DNA of 64,000 bases from ENR-C587 sp942493235 (GCA_942493235.1 OW818676.1:1178001-1242000); one strand, 5' to 3'. Positions 27,430-36,984 are shown, numbered from the stretch's first letter. Numbers and translations: made by a program. Notes: generated from the sequence alone by a model not told the origin.

Positions 27430-28032
27430 TTAACGTGAGTAGTATTCTACTACAAGAGCTACTTCGCAAATTACTGGAATATCTTCTCTTGCAGGGGAGT
27501 TGATTAGCTTAGCAGAGAAATCTGCTTTGCTAACTTCCAAATATTGCGGAGCGGCAGAGCTACGAATAGCTTCTTGGAAGCATTCGATTTTTCTACTCTT
27601 CTCTTTAATTGTAATTACATCATTTGGTCTAACGTGGAATGATGGTACATTTACTCTATTACCATTAACTAATACGTGACCGTGTGATACATATTGACGT
27701 GATGCGTATATAGTACGAGCAAATCCCGCACGCATTACTACTGCATCAAGTCTGGTTTCTAATAATTGAACTAAAAGGTCTGCTGTGTTACCAACTAAGC
27801 GAGTTGCCTTTTTGTAATAGTTTCTCATCTGGCTTTCGCTTACGTTAAATTGCATACGCAATCTTTGCTTCTCCATTAATTGCTTGCCGTAGTCTGATTG
27901 TTTGCCACGTCTTTTTGATGCACCGTGTTGTCCCGGTGGGTACGGTTTTTTAGCAACGATTTTATGTGCCTTTGGAGTAAGCTCGAGACCTAACTTTCTT
28001 GAAAGTTTAACTTTCGGTCCGTTATAGTTCAT
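27430..28032 (-). CDS. rpsD: 30S ribosomal protein S4
   Basis: The 200-residue protein begins MNYNGPKVKLSRKLG and has YPPGQHGASKRRGKQSDYGKQL and an S4 RNA-binding domain (LVQLLETRLDAVVMRAGFA... VNGNRVNVPSFHV). It lacks the zinc-binding cysteines found in some S4 proteins. It binds 16S rRNA early in small-subunit assembly. It stands alone with its own promoter and terminator, not in the usual rpsM-rpsK-rpsD-rpoA cluster. Confidence 0.98.
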   Translation of the reverse strand: MNYNGPKVKLSRKLGLELTPKAHKIVAKKPYPPGQHGASKRRGKQSDYGKQLMEKQRLRMQFNVSESQMRNYYKKATRLVGNTADLLVQLLETRLDAVVMRAGFARTIYASRQYVSHGHVLVNGNRVNVPSFHVRPNDVITIKEKSRKIECFQEAIRSSAAPQYLEVSKADFSAKLINSPAREDIPVICEVALVVEYYSR

Positions 28033-28103
28033 TTTTCCTCACTTTATATATAAAATTATCAATATTCATTATCTATTTTATAAATTTAAACTTTATAGAA
28101 CTA

Positions 28104-28134
28104 CAAATATAAAAATTTTTCTTAAAATAGTCAA
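28104..28134 (-). promoter_or_regulatory. Bacteroidota-type promoter of rpsD
   Basis: On the minus strand TTTTG (TTG complement at 28132-28134) is followed after 20 bp by TATATTTG (complement of 28104-28111), about 72 bp before the rpsD start. The spacing is one base longer than the usual 19. Confidence 0.5.
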
Positions 28135-28266
28135 AATTTATTTTAGTTTTTTTCGACTATATTTTTGATTTTTGATTTTTTATATCAAATTTACACAATA
28201 TTTATTGTAAATATTGTAATATTATTGTAAAATTATTGTGAAATCAATCAAAAAGAATACAAATAT

Positions 28267-29040
28267 ATGGCATATTTTGATTTTGATAGGAAATATATTT
28301 ACTACAATATAGTTGGTAAAGGCTTACCATTATTGCTTTTACACGGTAATTGCGTTTCTTCAAAAATGTTTACTACTGAAATAGATTATTATTCCAAGTA
28401 TTTTAAATTAATTTATTTTGATTATCCTGGGTTGGGACAGTCCGAACGCCTATCTGAATTCCGAAATGACTTCTGGCATTATAATGCACAATGTGCTTTT
28501 ACTCTGTTGAAATTATTAAAGTTCGACAAAATTAACATCATCGGTACGAGTGGAGGTGCATTGACAGGAATGAACCTTGCAACTATCGCTCCGGAGCTGA
28601 TAAATGCGATTGTTGCCGATAGTTTCTTTGGGGAATATCTTTCAATCGATGAAGCTGAAAAAATCAAAAACGGACGAACTGCCGCAAAATCACAGTTATT
28701 ATCAATTGCCTTCTGGAAAAAAATGCATGGCGACGACTGGAGCCGAATAGTTGATATGGACATTGAGCTAATGCTTAAAACCGCATATAATTATTATAAC
28801 CCTATCGAAGGAGACCTAAGCCTTATTGATTCCTATGTCTTACTGACAGCCAGTACAGAAGACGAGCTAATACCAAATATTGAATTCCGTATGAATAATC
28901 TTGCTCAGAAGCTTTCTAATTGCGAAACTTTCTATTCGAGCATAGGCAAACATCCGCTGATGATAACCCAAAAACCGCTTTTCAGACAATTAGCGATGGA
29001 TTTCTTTAATAAGCATCCTTTTAAAAATCAATATTTGTAA
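28267..29040 (+). CDS. Alpha/beta hydrolase
   Basis: The 257-residue protein has the oxyanion segment LLLHGNCVSS, the nucleophile elbow GTSGGA (serine in GxSxG) and a C-terminal histidine in IGKHPLMITQ. An acid is probably in ASTEDELIP. This is the usual catalytic triad of the fold. No signal peptide is present, so it is likely cytoplasmic. The substrate is unknown. It stands alone, convergent with nothing and followed by a VOC gene. Confidence 0.88.
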   Translation: MAYFDFDRKYIYYNIVGKGLPLLLLHGNCVSSKMFTTEIDYYSKYFKLIYFDYPGLGQSERLSEFRNDFWHYNAQCAFTLLKLLKFDKINIIGTSGGALTGMNLATIAPELINAIVADSFFGEYLSIDEAEKIKNGRTAAKSQLLSIAFWKKMHGDDWSRIVDMDIELMLKTAYNYYNPIEGDLSLIDSYVLLTASTEDELIPNIEFRMNNLAQKLSNCETFYSSIGKHPLMITQKPLFRQLAMDFFNKHPFKNQYL

Positions 29041-29129
29041 ACAATGTCGCATTTTTACAATTATGAGGATATTAAATACTATAATTTTGCATTCGTAATT
29101 TTTGTTTTACTAATACAAATGGAGACAAC

Positions 29130-29501
29130 ATGAAAAATGTAGTATGTTGGTTTGATATTCCTGCTGATGATATTAATTCGGTAGTTGAATTTTACAAAAA
29201 TGTTTTCGGATTTAATGCCGAGATTATCGAATGCGAAACCGAAACAATGGCTTGCTTATCGCACCCAGAATTTGAAGTTAAAGGTTCGATATTTACTAAT
29301 AAGCAATTCAAACCGGGCAATTGCGGACCGATTATAAGCTTTAATGTAGGAATTGACGTAAATGAACTTATCAAAAGAGCAGAGGCAAACGGAGCTAAAA
29401 CCCTGCGACCCAAAACGAAAATCGAAGTCGAGGGTATGGGTTACTTTGGCGTTATTGTCGATAATCAGGGGAATAATATCGGCTTGTATTCCGATATGTA
29501 A
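29130..29501 (+). CDS. VOC-superfamily (glyoxalase-like) protein
   Basis: The 123-residue protein is one vicinal-oxygen-chelate unit: WFDIPADDINSVVEFYKNVFGF at the start and GYFGVIVDNQGNNIGLYSD at the end. These proteins bind a metal and include glyoxalases, dioxygenases and resistance proteins. Activity cannot be assigned here. A repeat cluster starts immediately after the stop. Confidence 0.9.
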   Translation: MKNVVCWFDIPADDINSVVEFYKNVFGFNAEIIECETETMACLSHPEFEVKGSIFTNKQFKPGNCGPIISFNVGIDVNELIKRAEANGAKTLRPKTKIEVEGMGYFGVIVDNQGNNIGLYSDM

Positions 29502-29504
29502 GTA

Positions 29505-30860
29505 GAGTTTCTTCCATCAGCCTCAGCTGTTGAATATTGTTAATAGTTGGGGCTGGGTTTGAGTTATAAAGTTATAAAGTTATAAAGTTATAAAGTTTAT
29601 AAAGTTCGTAAAGTTGAAAGTAGGAATTAGGAAGTTATAAAGTTGAAAGGTGAAAGGTGAAAGGTAAGAACGATTCTATTCTTCCAACAGCGTTAGCTGT
29701 TGAATATTGGTAGAATGGAAGTGGGCACTCCCTTTCGCTTCCGTTACTATGCTCTGCGTAGTCCGTTTGGTCTTCCAACATCTTTAGCTGTTGAATATTG
29801 GTAGAATGAAAGTTGAAAGTTAAAAGTTAAAATAGACCCCATAAGACTGTATAAAAAGTTGTCATTCTGAACGAAGTGAAGAATCCAGATAAAGCTAACT
29901 TATTGATAATTCTGGATTCTTCGTTGCACTCAGAATAACGATTTGGCTATATTATTAATTTTAGACAACCTCTATTCCCAATTACTCAACCACACACATT
30001 TCTTCCAACATCTTTAGCTGTTGAATATTGGTAGAATGGAAGTTGAAAGTTAAAATAGACCCCATAAGACTGTATAAAAAGTTGTCATTCTGAACGAAGT
30101 GAAGAATCCAGATAAAGCTAACTTATTGATAATTCTGGATTCTTCGTTGCACTCAGAATGACGATTTGGCTATATTATTAATTTTAGACAACCTCTATTC
30201 CCAATTACTCAACCACACACATTTCTTCCAACAACGTTAGCTGTTGAATATTGGTAGAATGGAAGTTATAAAGTTCGTAAAGTTATAAAGTTGAAAGTAG
30301 GAAATAGGAATTAGGAAGTGGTTCCTTTCTTCCAATAGCGTCAGATGTTGAATATTGGTAGAATGAAAGTTGAAAGTTAAAATAGACCCCATAAGACTGT
30401 ATAAAAAGTTGTCATTCTGAACGAAGTGAAGAATCCAGATAAAGCTAACTTATTGATAATTCTGGATTCTTCGTTGCACTCAGAATGACGATTTGGCTAT
30501 ATTATTAATTTTAGACAACCTCTATTCCCAATTACTCATCCACACACATTTCTTCCACCAGCGTTAGCTATTGAATATTGGTAGAATGGAAGTTATAAAG
30601 TTGGAAGTTATAAAGTGGAAAGTAGGAAATAGGAATTAGGAAGTGGGAATTAGGAAGTGCTCGTCTCCTAACTACGCTCTGCGTAGTAAGGCTGGTGGCT
30701 GTGGTTGGGAATTAGGAAGTGGTTCCTTTCTTCCAACAGCGTTAGCTGTTGAACATTGGTAACATGAAACTGGTACTCCCTTTTCCTTTCTTTTCTTCCA
30801 ACAGCGTTAGCTGTTGAATATTGGTAGAATGAAAGTGGAATATACTCTCTTAGATATGCC
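29505..30860. repeat. Large repeat cluster (cluster 3) with three tandem compound units
   Basis: The cluster holds nine copies of the CAACAGCGTTAGCTGTTGAA hairpin repeat, two diverged second palindromes (about 29740 and 30668) and three inverted-repeat elements (29861-29941, 30082-30162, 30413-30490). Three almost identical compound units of about 225 bp lie at 29764-29999, 30000-30222 and 30327-30550, each containing one hairpin repeat plus one inverted-repeat element. The gap fillers are AAAGTTATAAAGTTGAAAG strings. An open frame on the minus strand here is only repeat DNA. No gene was recognised up to ftsY. Confidence 0.88.
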
Positions 30861-31038
30861 ATATCTAATTCCCAATCCCGAACCCCAAACCCCCCAAACT
30901 CAATAATTTGTAATTGTTATATAATAAGTCTCACCGGTATTTAACTTTTTACACACTTAAAACAGCGTAGAACTAAAATATATTCACCTAAATAACTTAA
31001 AAATAAAGCTAATCTTATAATATTTCAAAATTTACATA

Positions 31039-31068
31039 TTGTTTATTCAAATAAGTTTCATATTTTTG
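31039..31068 (+). promoter_or_regulatory. Bacteroidota-type promoter of ftsY
   Basis: TTG at 31039-31041, exactly 19 bp of spacer and TATTTTTG at 31061-31068 lie 38 bp before the start codon. This fits TTG-N19-TAnnTTTG. Confidence 0.6.
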
Positions 31069-31105
31069 TAGTAATTAGAATTATTATAAATTATTTGAAG
31101 AAAAT

Positions 31106-32185
31106 ATGGGATTTTTTGACAAATTAAAAGAGAAAGTCAGTTCGGTAACCTCAACCGTTACCAATGCTGTAACTTCAGCTGTAAATACTGCTGTTGAAAA
31201 AACTACCGAAGCTTTGAAATTCGATAAATTAAAAGAGGGTCTGACCAAGACTCGTGATTCTTTTGTCGATAAAATTCAAGTGGTGCTCGGGGTGGGCAGG
31301 AAAATAGATGCCGAGCTTTTAGATGAAATAGAAGAGATACTTATCACTGCCGACATTGGGGTCGATACTACCGAGAAAATTATCAACGCAGTTAAAGAGA
31401 GAGTTCGTAAAGAGAAAAAAGATAAAGGCGAAGAAGTATTTGAATTAATCAGAGAAGAAATCAAGAATATTTTAATTACTTCACCATCTGCTAAAAATGA
31501 TGCGGAATATAGAATAGACGACGCTACTAAACCTCATGTAATTATGGTTGTTGGCGTTAATGGCGTTGGCAAAACTACTACTATCGGCAAGTTAGCTTAT
31601 AATTATAAGCAAGCCGGAAAACAAGTAATCATCGGTGCTGCCGATACTTTCCGAGCTGCCGCCAATGAGCAATTAGAAATTTGGGCAGACCGTGCCGGAG
31701 TACCTATTGTTCAGCAGAAGCAAGGTGCAGACCCCGCCGCAGTTGCTTTTGATACTCTAAATTCAGCAATTGCCAAAAATGCTGACTGCGTGATAATTGA
31801 TACTGCCGGCAGACTTCACAATAAAGGTAATCTGATGCAGGAATTGGAGAAAATTAGCCGCGTTATGAAAAAAATCCGCGATACCGCACCGAACGAGGTA
31901 TATTTGGTTCTCGATGCAACTACCGGACAAAATGCAATTATGCAGGCTAAAGAATTTATGAAAGTTTCGGAAATTACAGGTATTGTATTGACTAAACTTG
32001 ACGGAACTGCCAAGGGTGGGGTTGTGATTCCTATCGCTTGCGAACTTCAAATTCCGGTTAGGTACATCGGAGTTGGAGAGAAAATTGACGACCTTCAAGT
32101 CTTTATCCCTGAAGATTTTGTAGATGCATTATTCGGGAAGTCCGAGCAAGAAGAAATTATTGCTATCGACGAAAATATGAATTAG
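31106..32185 (+). CDS. ftsY: Signal recognition particle receptor FtsY
   Basis: The 359-residue SRP-type GTPase has G1 GVNGVGKTTTIGKL, DTFRAAANEQLE, G3 DTAGRLHNKGNLMQEL and G4 TKLDGTAKGG, preceded by a helical N domain. The N-terminus (FDKLKEKVSS... AVEKTTEAL) is an amphipathic helix that binds membrane. It receives ribosome-nascent chain complexes from Ffh for delivery to SecYEG. It is a single gene with its own promoter and terminator. Confidence 0.98.
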   Translation: MGFFDKLKEKVSSVTSTVTNAVTSAVNTAVEKTTEALKFDKLKEGLTKTRDSFVDKIQVVLGVGRKIDAELLDEIEEILITADIGVDTTEKIINAVKERVRKEKKDKGEEVFELIREEIKNILITSPSAKNDAEYRIDDATKPHVIMVVGVNGVGKTTTIGKLAYNYKQAGKQVIIGAADTFRAAANEQLEIWADRAGVPIVQQKQGADPAAVAFDTLNSAIAKNADCVIIDTAGRLHNKGNLMQELEKISRVMKKIRDTAPNEVYLVLDATTGQNAIMQAKEFMKVSEITGIVLTKLDGTAKGGVVIPIACELQIPVRYIGVGEKIDDLQVFIPEDFVDALFGKSEQEEIIAIDENMN

Positions 32186-32263
32186 TATTATGGTAGATAT
32201 ATTATTTATGATATAATATGTACGATATAATATTATAGAGATATATTATTAGATATAAAATTA

Positions 32264-32290
32264 AAAAAGCCCTGTACTTCGGGGCTTTTT
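32264..32290 (+). terminator. Terminator of ftsY
   Basis: The stem AAAAAGCCC/GGGCTTTTT with a 9-nt loop ends in a T-run. It begins about 80 bp past the ftsY stop. Confidence 0.88.
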
Positions 32291-32585
32291 AGATTAAAAG
32301 CATGCTCAATTAGTTTTAAAAATTTCATTCAGAGTAAAAATTGTTATTCTGAGTTATAAGGCTGTCTAATATTTTGTTTTTTCAAATAGTCATTCCAGAT
32401 GAAGTGAAGAATAATTTAATTACAATATTTTTGATTTTCAAAAGGCTACTAATTTAGAAATATTTGCAGGTATTAAATTAATTCTGTAATTTTGATTCTT
32501 CTTAGATGAGAATTCTTTACATACAAATTATATTTTAGACTAATGGAAAACAATATCATTACAAATAATAGAAGAATTGGGTAAT
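32291..32585. other. Non-coding region with a degenerate inverted-repeat element
   Basis: TTGTTATTCTGAGTTATAAG and GTCATTCCAGATGAAGTG (32341-32410) are broken arms of the inverted-repeat element. No gene was recognised. Confidence 0.4.
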
Positions 32586-33464
32586 ATGGTCAATAATATC
32601 GAGAAAATAACTTGTTCAGCAGCATTAAATCAACTCAAAAGAAAAATCCCTTATGGCTGGGACTTAAATATATATCGTGGCTGTCAGCACGACTGCAAGT
32701 ATTGCTATGCTATTTATTCACATTAATATTTAGGAGAAGATGATTTTCTTAATGTATTTGCCAAAACAAATATCGCAGAGCAATTAGACAAAGAATTAAG
32801 CAGCCCGTCGTGGAAAAGAGAAATTATTAATATCGGAGGGGTAACCGATAGTTACCAACAAGCAGAAGCTGACCTAAAAATAATGCCTGATATTTTAAAA
32901 ATCTTGATTAAATACAAAACACCGGCAATTATCTCGACTAAATCTGATTTAATACTTAGAGATTATGAATTGATATCGGAATTGTCGCAAATAGCTTATA
33001 TTAATGTAGCGTCAACTATTACGACTATGGATGAAGAAATACGGTCGAAAATAGAACCGAATTGTAGCTCCAGTTTAGCAAGATTTGCAATGCTTAAGGA
33101 ATTTCGCAAGACAAATGCTTCGGTAGGTTTGCACACAATGCCAATAATTCCCTATTTGACTGATAGCTATTCGAATATCGAACAGCTATGTGCCGAATCA
33201 AAAAATGCTAACGTTCATTATATGCTACCGGGTACATTGTATCTGCGTGGGGCAACGAGGAAGGTTTTCTTTGACTTTATTAAGCAAACATTTCCTGAAA
33301 AGTATGAGCCATTAATTAATTTATATAAAAAAGGTGCTGCGGACAAATTATATAAAGATAGGCTGTACTCCGAGATTGTCAATCCCCTACGCGAGAAGTA
33401 CGGTATATCAAGTAGCTACACTAAACCCATGAAAGAAATAATGAGTAAGCTGTCCAGAAAATGA
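32586..33464 (+). pseudogene. SPL-family radical SAM protein, interrupted by one in-frame TAA
   Basis: From ATG at 32586 the frame encodes the radical SAM cluster motif CQHDCKYCYA (CxxxCxxC) within IYRGCQHDCKYCYAIY, as in spore-photolyase-like SAM proteins. TAA at 32724-32726 follows, and the same frame then continues without further stops to 33464 (ITNIGGVTDS-type region, then MPIIPYLTDS and PGTLYLRGA). The total would be 292 residues, a normal length. Apart from the single stop the gene looks recent and intact. A downstream ATG (32883) would give only the C-terminal two thirds, without the Fe-S motif. Confidence 0.75.
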
Positions 33465-33847
33465 AGCTGAATTTGAATAAGCCGATTATTGCCAATAGTT
33501 TGTAAATACTTATCGTACATTGCAATTATATCATTTTCTATATGAAATATGAAATATCAGTTCTGCACCTATAGCCTCGATTTGATGAAAAAAATATATT
33601 TCAACTATGCTATGATATTATACAGTATGAATTTTTACAATTTAATCTATTATTTAACAGCTTGAACGAAAAGTTAGTAAATATTCGATTTTTGAAATTC
33701 TAATAAATTATTATTCCACAATTGAAAATATGAGTTTAATAGAAGCAATAAATTTCTTAATTTTGAAATTCGGAAATAAAATCATATATTTATGATTTTC
33801 ATATTTTACCTAAAACGATTTTATATAATATTTTTGTATTGAAATAA
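33465..33847. other. AT-rich intergenic region
   Basis: Nothing recognisable was found except a promoter-like TATTTTTG at about 33830-33838, just before the NUDIX gene, without a good -33 box. Confidence 0.4.
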
Positions 33848-34393
33848 ATGATAAGTAATTGGAAAACAAATAAAATATCTCAAATCGGCGATTTTAGAAT
33901 TTTCACTCTCAACTCTGCACGGCGGATTAATCCCGTTAGCGGTAAAGAGGGCGAGTTCTATTTTATCGATTCTCCGAAATGGGTGAATATAATTCCAATT
34001 ACCGAAGACAGAAAAGTAGTTTTTGTCGAGCAATACCGTCACGGAACTGATTCGGTAACAATCGAAATTCCTGCCGGATTAGTCGAAAAAGGCGAAGATA
34101 CTCAGTTGGCAGCAAAACGCGAATGTGAAGAAGAGTGCGGATTTCGCGGCGACGGACTGCCGGAACTGCTGGGAGTGAATTCTCCGAATCCTGCTTTTTT
34201 AAACAATAAATGCTACTCTTACGTCTGGCATAACTGCACAAAGCAATTTGAGCAAAATTTGGATACTAACGAAGTAATAGATATTCATTTAATAGATATT
34301 GATACTGTCAAAAAAATGATTATGGGGGGAGAAATTAATCATTCCTTAGTTTTGACGGCTTTTTTATTTTATTCTTTAAAGTATAAATTTTAA
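33848..34393 (+). CDS. NUDIX hydrolase, ADP-ribose pyrophosphatase-like
   Basis: The 181-residue protein has a perfect Nudix box: G, five residues, E, seven residues, then RECEEECGF, within GLVEKGEDTQLAAKRECEEE. VEQYRHGTDSVTIEIPAG just before it is typical of the ADP-ribose pyrophosphatase group. It would hydrolyse a nucleoside-diphosphate derivative such as ADP-ribose. It stands 24 bp upstream of parA and may be co-transcribed with it. Confidence 0.9.
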   Translation: MISNWKTNKISQIGDFRIFTLNSARRINPVSGKEGEFYFIDSPKWVNIIPITEDRKVVFVEQYRHGTDSVTIEIPAGLVEKGEDTQLAAKRECEEECGFRGDGLPELLGVNSPNPAFLNNKCYSYVWHNCTKQFEQNLDTNEVIDIHLIDIDTVKKMIMGGEINHSLVLTAFLFYSLKYKF

Positions 34394-34417
34394 TAACATT
34401 TAGAGCGGCTCAGAAAT

Positions 34418-35194
34418 ATGGGAAAAATCATTGCTGTAGCAAATCAAAAAGGCGGAGTGGGCAAAACCACTACTTCTATTAACTTATCGGCTTCACTTGC
34501 GGCGGCTGAATACAAAGTTTTGATGATAGATATAGACCCGCAAGCTAATGCTTCAGGCGGTGTAGGGATTGACTCCAAAGGATTGGACAAAACCGTTTAC
34601 GAGGTATTGGTAAATGGGCTCGATGTTGATGCCGCTGTGCTTGATACAGAAATGCCGAACCTAAAGCTTCTGCCTTCTCATATTAATTTAGTTGGTGCCG
34701 AAATCGAAATGGTTAGCACAGACCACCGCGAGAAAGTCCTTAAAAATGCCGTTAACAAAGTTAAAGACGATTACGATTTTATTATTATCGACTGCCCGCC
34801 ATCGCTCGGGCTATTAACACTTAATGCACTTACTGCGGCAGACTCCGTGCTGATACCTGTGCAATGCGAATATTACGCATTAGAAGGCTTGGGGCAGCTA
34901 TTAAATACTATTTCTATAGTTCGGTATAGGCTTAATCCCGATTTGGATATAGAGGGCGTTCTGCTGACTATGTATGATTCCAGGCTCAGACTTTCTAATC
35001 AGGTAGTTGATGAAGTCCGAAAACACTTTGGAGACAAAGCATTCAGCACTTTGATTTATAGAAATGTTAGAATTTCTGAAGCTCCGAGTTTCGGTAAGCC
35101 TGTGATATTATATGATGCACTATCGATGGGAGCAAAAAATTATTTAGAGCTTGCTCAGGAATTAATAAGTAAAAATGCGAAAAAAGTAAATTAA
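34418..35194 (+). CDS. parA: Chromosome-partitioning ATPase ParA/Soj
   Basis: The 258-residue protein has the deviant Walker A KGGVGKTT (residues 11-18), IDIDPQANAS and FIIIDCPPSLGLLTLNAL. It binds ATP and DNA non-specifically and moves ParB-parS complexes during origin segregation. It is followed 48 bp later by parB. The position in a housekeeping context suggests the chromosomal copy. No parS-like palindrome was noticed nearby. Confidence 0.97.
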   Translation: MGKIIAVANQKGGVGKTTTSINLSASLAAAEYKVLMIDIDPQANASGGVGIDSKGLDKTVYEVLVNGLDVDAAVLDTEMPNLKLLPSHINLVGAEIEMVSTDHREKVLKNAVNKVKDDYDFIIIDCPPSLGLLTLNALTAADSVLIPVQCEYYALEGLGQLLNTISIVRYRLNPDLDIEGVLLTMYDSRLRLSNQVVDEVRKHFGDKAFSTLIYRNVRISEAPSFGKPVILYDALSMGAKNYLELAQELISKNAKKVN

Positions 35195-35242
35195 TTACAT
35201 TTATAATTAGAAATTATTTGATATAAAATATACAGTTCAATA

Positions 35243-36223
35243 ATGACAAAGAAAAATCAAACCGGACTTGGCAAAGGATTAGGAGCATTGCTCCCTTCCT
35301 CGATTGAATTTTCCGATAAAGGCTTTAAATTTGCTCCTAAAGAAGAACAAAATGAAACCGAAGGAATAATTGCAAAAATTGAAATTGCAAGAATTGTTCA
35401 TAACCCCTATCAACCTCGTAAAGAGTTTGACCCCGAAGCATTAGAGGAATTAAAAAACTCTATAGTTGAGCATGGAGTTTTCCAGCCGATAACCGTTCGT
35501 CGGTCTATCAACGGATACGAATTAATTGCCGGTGAGCGAAGAATGCGAGCCAGTCTTCTTGCCGGTTTAGATACGATTCCCGCTTATATTCTTGATGTCA
35601 AAGACGATGTGAAAATGCTTGAGATGGCATTGATTGAAAATATTCAGCGTCATGACTTAAACGCGATAGAAATTGCCAACGGTTATAACCGATTAATCGA
35701 AGAATGTGCTTTAACTCAAGAAGAAGTATCGCAGAAAGTCGGCAAAGACCGCTCTACGGTTGCTAACTTTTTGAGATTATTAAAATTACCGGAGAGAATT
35801 CAAGACAGCTTGAGAAATCGTGAGATTTCAGCCGGTCATGCCCGTACATTGGCTTCATTATCATCTCCTCAGAAGATGATTCTGGCTTGGCGTGAAATCT
35901 GTGATAAAGGATTATCCGTTAGAGCTACCGAGACATTAGTAAAAGATATTGAAGAAGGACGATTTACCGGTGAGCAGCCGATGGTGGAAGCTCCCAAAAA
36001 GCCGAAAATATCCAAATCGGATAAATCTGCTGTAAGCGAAGAAGTTGCCGTAGTGCTTGAGGATAACGAAAATAAACTAAGGCATATATTCGGGACTCAG
36101 GTTAGGATACAGCCGAAAAATGATACCACCGGTAAAATAGAAATTGAATTTTATTCTATAGACGACCTGGAGAGAATTATTGATATTTTGTCGATTCATA
36201 GCGGAACTAACGTAAATGAATAG
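35243..36223 (+). CDS. parB: Chromosome-partitioning protein ParB/Spo0J
   Basis: The 326-residue protein has the ParB CTPase region (IVHNPYQPRKEF, ELIAGERRMRASLLAG), a helix-turn-helix (LTQEEVSQKVGKDRSTVANFLRLLKLP) and a C-terminal dimerisation tail. The N-terminal LGKGLGALLPSS resembles the ParA-stimulating peptide. It binds parS and loads SMC. The 3' end overlaps the thioesterase gene by 8 bp. Confidence 0.97.
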   Translation: MTKKNQTGLGKGLGALLPSSIEFSDKGFKFAPKEEQNETEGIIAKIEIARIVHNPYQPRKEFDPEALEELKNSIVEHGVFQPITVRRSINGYELIAGERRMRASLLAGLDTIPAYILDVKDDVKMLEMALIENIQRHDLNAIEIANGYNRLIEECALTQEEVSQKVGKDRSTVANFLRLLKLPERIQDSLRNREISAGHARTLASLSSPQKMILAWREICDKGLSVRATETLVKDIEEGRFTGEQPMVEAPKKPKISKSDKSAVSEEVAVVLEDNENKLRHIFGTQVRIQPKNDTTGKIEIEFYSIDDLERIIDILSIHSGTNVNE

Positions 36224-36632
36224 ATTAGTCAATAGGCATACTATCAGAGTGCCTTATGCCGATACGGACAAAATGGGCGTGGTCTATAACGGTAATTATT
36301 TGAAATATTTCGAGATGGGCAGAACCGAGCTGATGCGAGCCAATGAGCTGCCCTATACCATATTTGAAGCCAACGGATACTATCTGCCATTGGTTTCGGC
36401 TCATGCTGACTATAAAAATACTGCCACTTATGACGATATTCTGATAGTAGAGGCAAGCATACCTCCGGAAATCAAAGCCATTGTTACATTTAACTATACT
36501 ATTTATCGAGACGAGACAATTATCTGCACCGGTTATACCAAGCACACATTTATGAGTATGGCAACCATGAAACCGGTTAAACCTCCCAAATTTTTTATCG
36601 AGGAGTTTAAAAGGTATTTGGCTACACTTTAG
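36216..36632 (+). CDS. YbgC/FcbC-type acyl-CoA thioesterase (hot dog fold)
   Basis: The 138-residue protein begins with the family motif VPYADTDKMGVVYNGNYLKYFEMGRTEL, where the aspartate of YADTD is catalytic. The GYTKHTFM strand is near the end. It hydrolyses acyl-CoA or acyl-ACP; the physiological substrate is not known. It overlaps parB, so it is probably the last gene of the NUDIX-parA-parB transcript. Confidence 0.92.
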   Translation: MNRLVNRHTIRVPYADTDKMGVVYNGNYLKYFEMGRTELMRANELPYTIFEANGYYLPLVSAHADYKNTATYDDILIVEASIPPEIKAIVTFNYTIYRDETIICTGYTKHTFMSMATMKPVKPPKFFIEEFKRYLATL

Positions 36633-36984
36633 AGATTATGGTGTTTACTACATGTGTAAAGACAAAAGATGAAGTGTATTCAGTTGAAACACTAATTGGC
36701 TATAGTATTTATAGGCAGTAGTTTGTGTTTTTATCCGTTATTTAAATAACTATCATATTTCGCCTTTGATTTAATTTACAAGGTCATTATTTTCAATAAA
36801 TATACCGGTTTATAGATTTTAATTATTTTTAAAATTGTTTTGATGTTCACAGTTTTTTTTTTAATTACTGACAACGAAAAACAATACACGTATGCTACAA
36901 GATTTCAAAGCTCTATCGTTTCAATTTGCACAAATTTTTCTTTCTTGCACATCGCATATTGTATGTTATGCAAATTATTCATTT
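36633..36984. other. AT-rich region at the border of the defence-like island
   Basis: No gene, terminator or repeat was recognised in these 352 bp. They separate the parAB operon from the convergent PHP-ATPase gene. Confidence 0.4.

Noticed and set aside
29505..30860. CRISPR-like array
   Set aside because: The conserved hairpin repeats are spaced irregularly (about 40 to 200 bp), the spacers are themselves repetitive, and no cas gene is present.
30668..30862. Minus-strand open frame in repeat cluster 3
   Set aside because: It consists wholly of hairpin-repeat and palindrome DNA; similar frames arise at every repeat cluster.
34418..36223. Plasmid partition locus
   Set aside because: parA-parB is flanked by NUDIX, thioesterase and ftsY genes and no replication gene is present, which fits the chromosomal locus.
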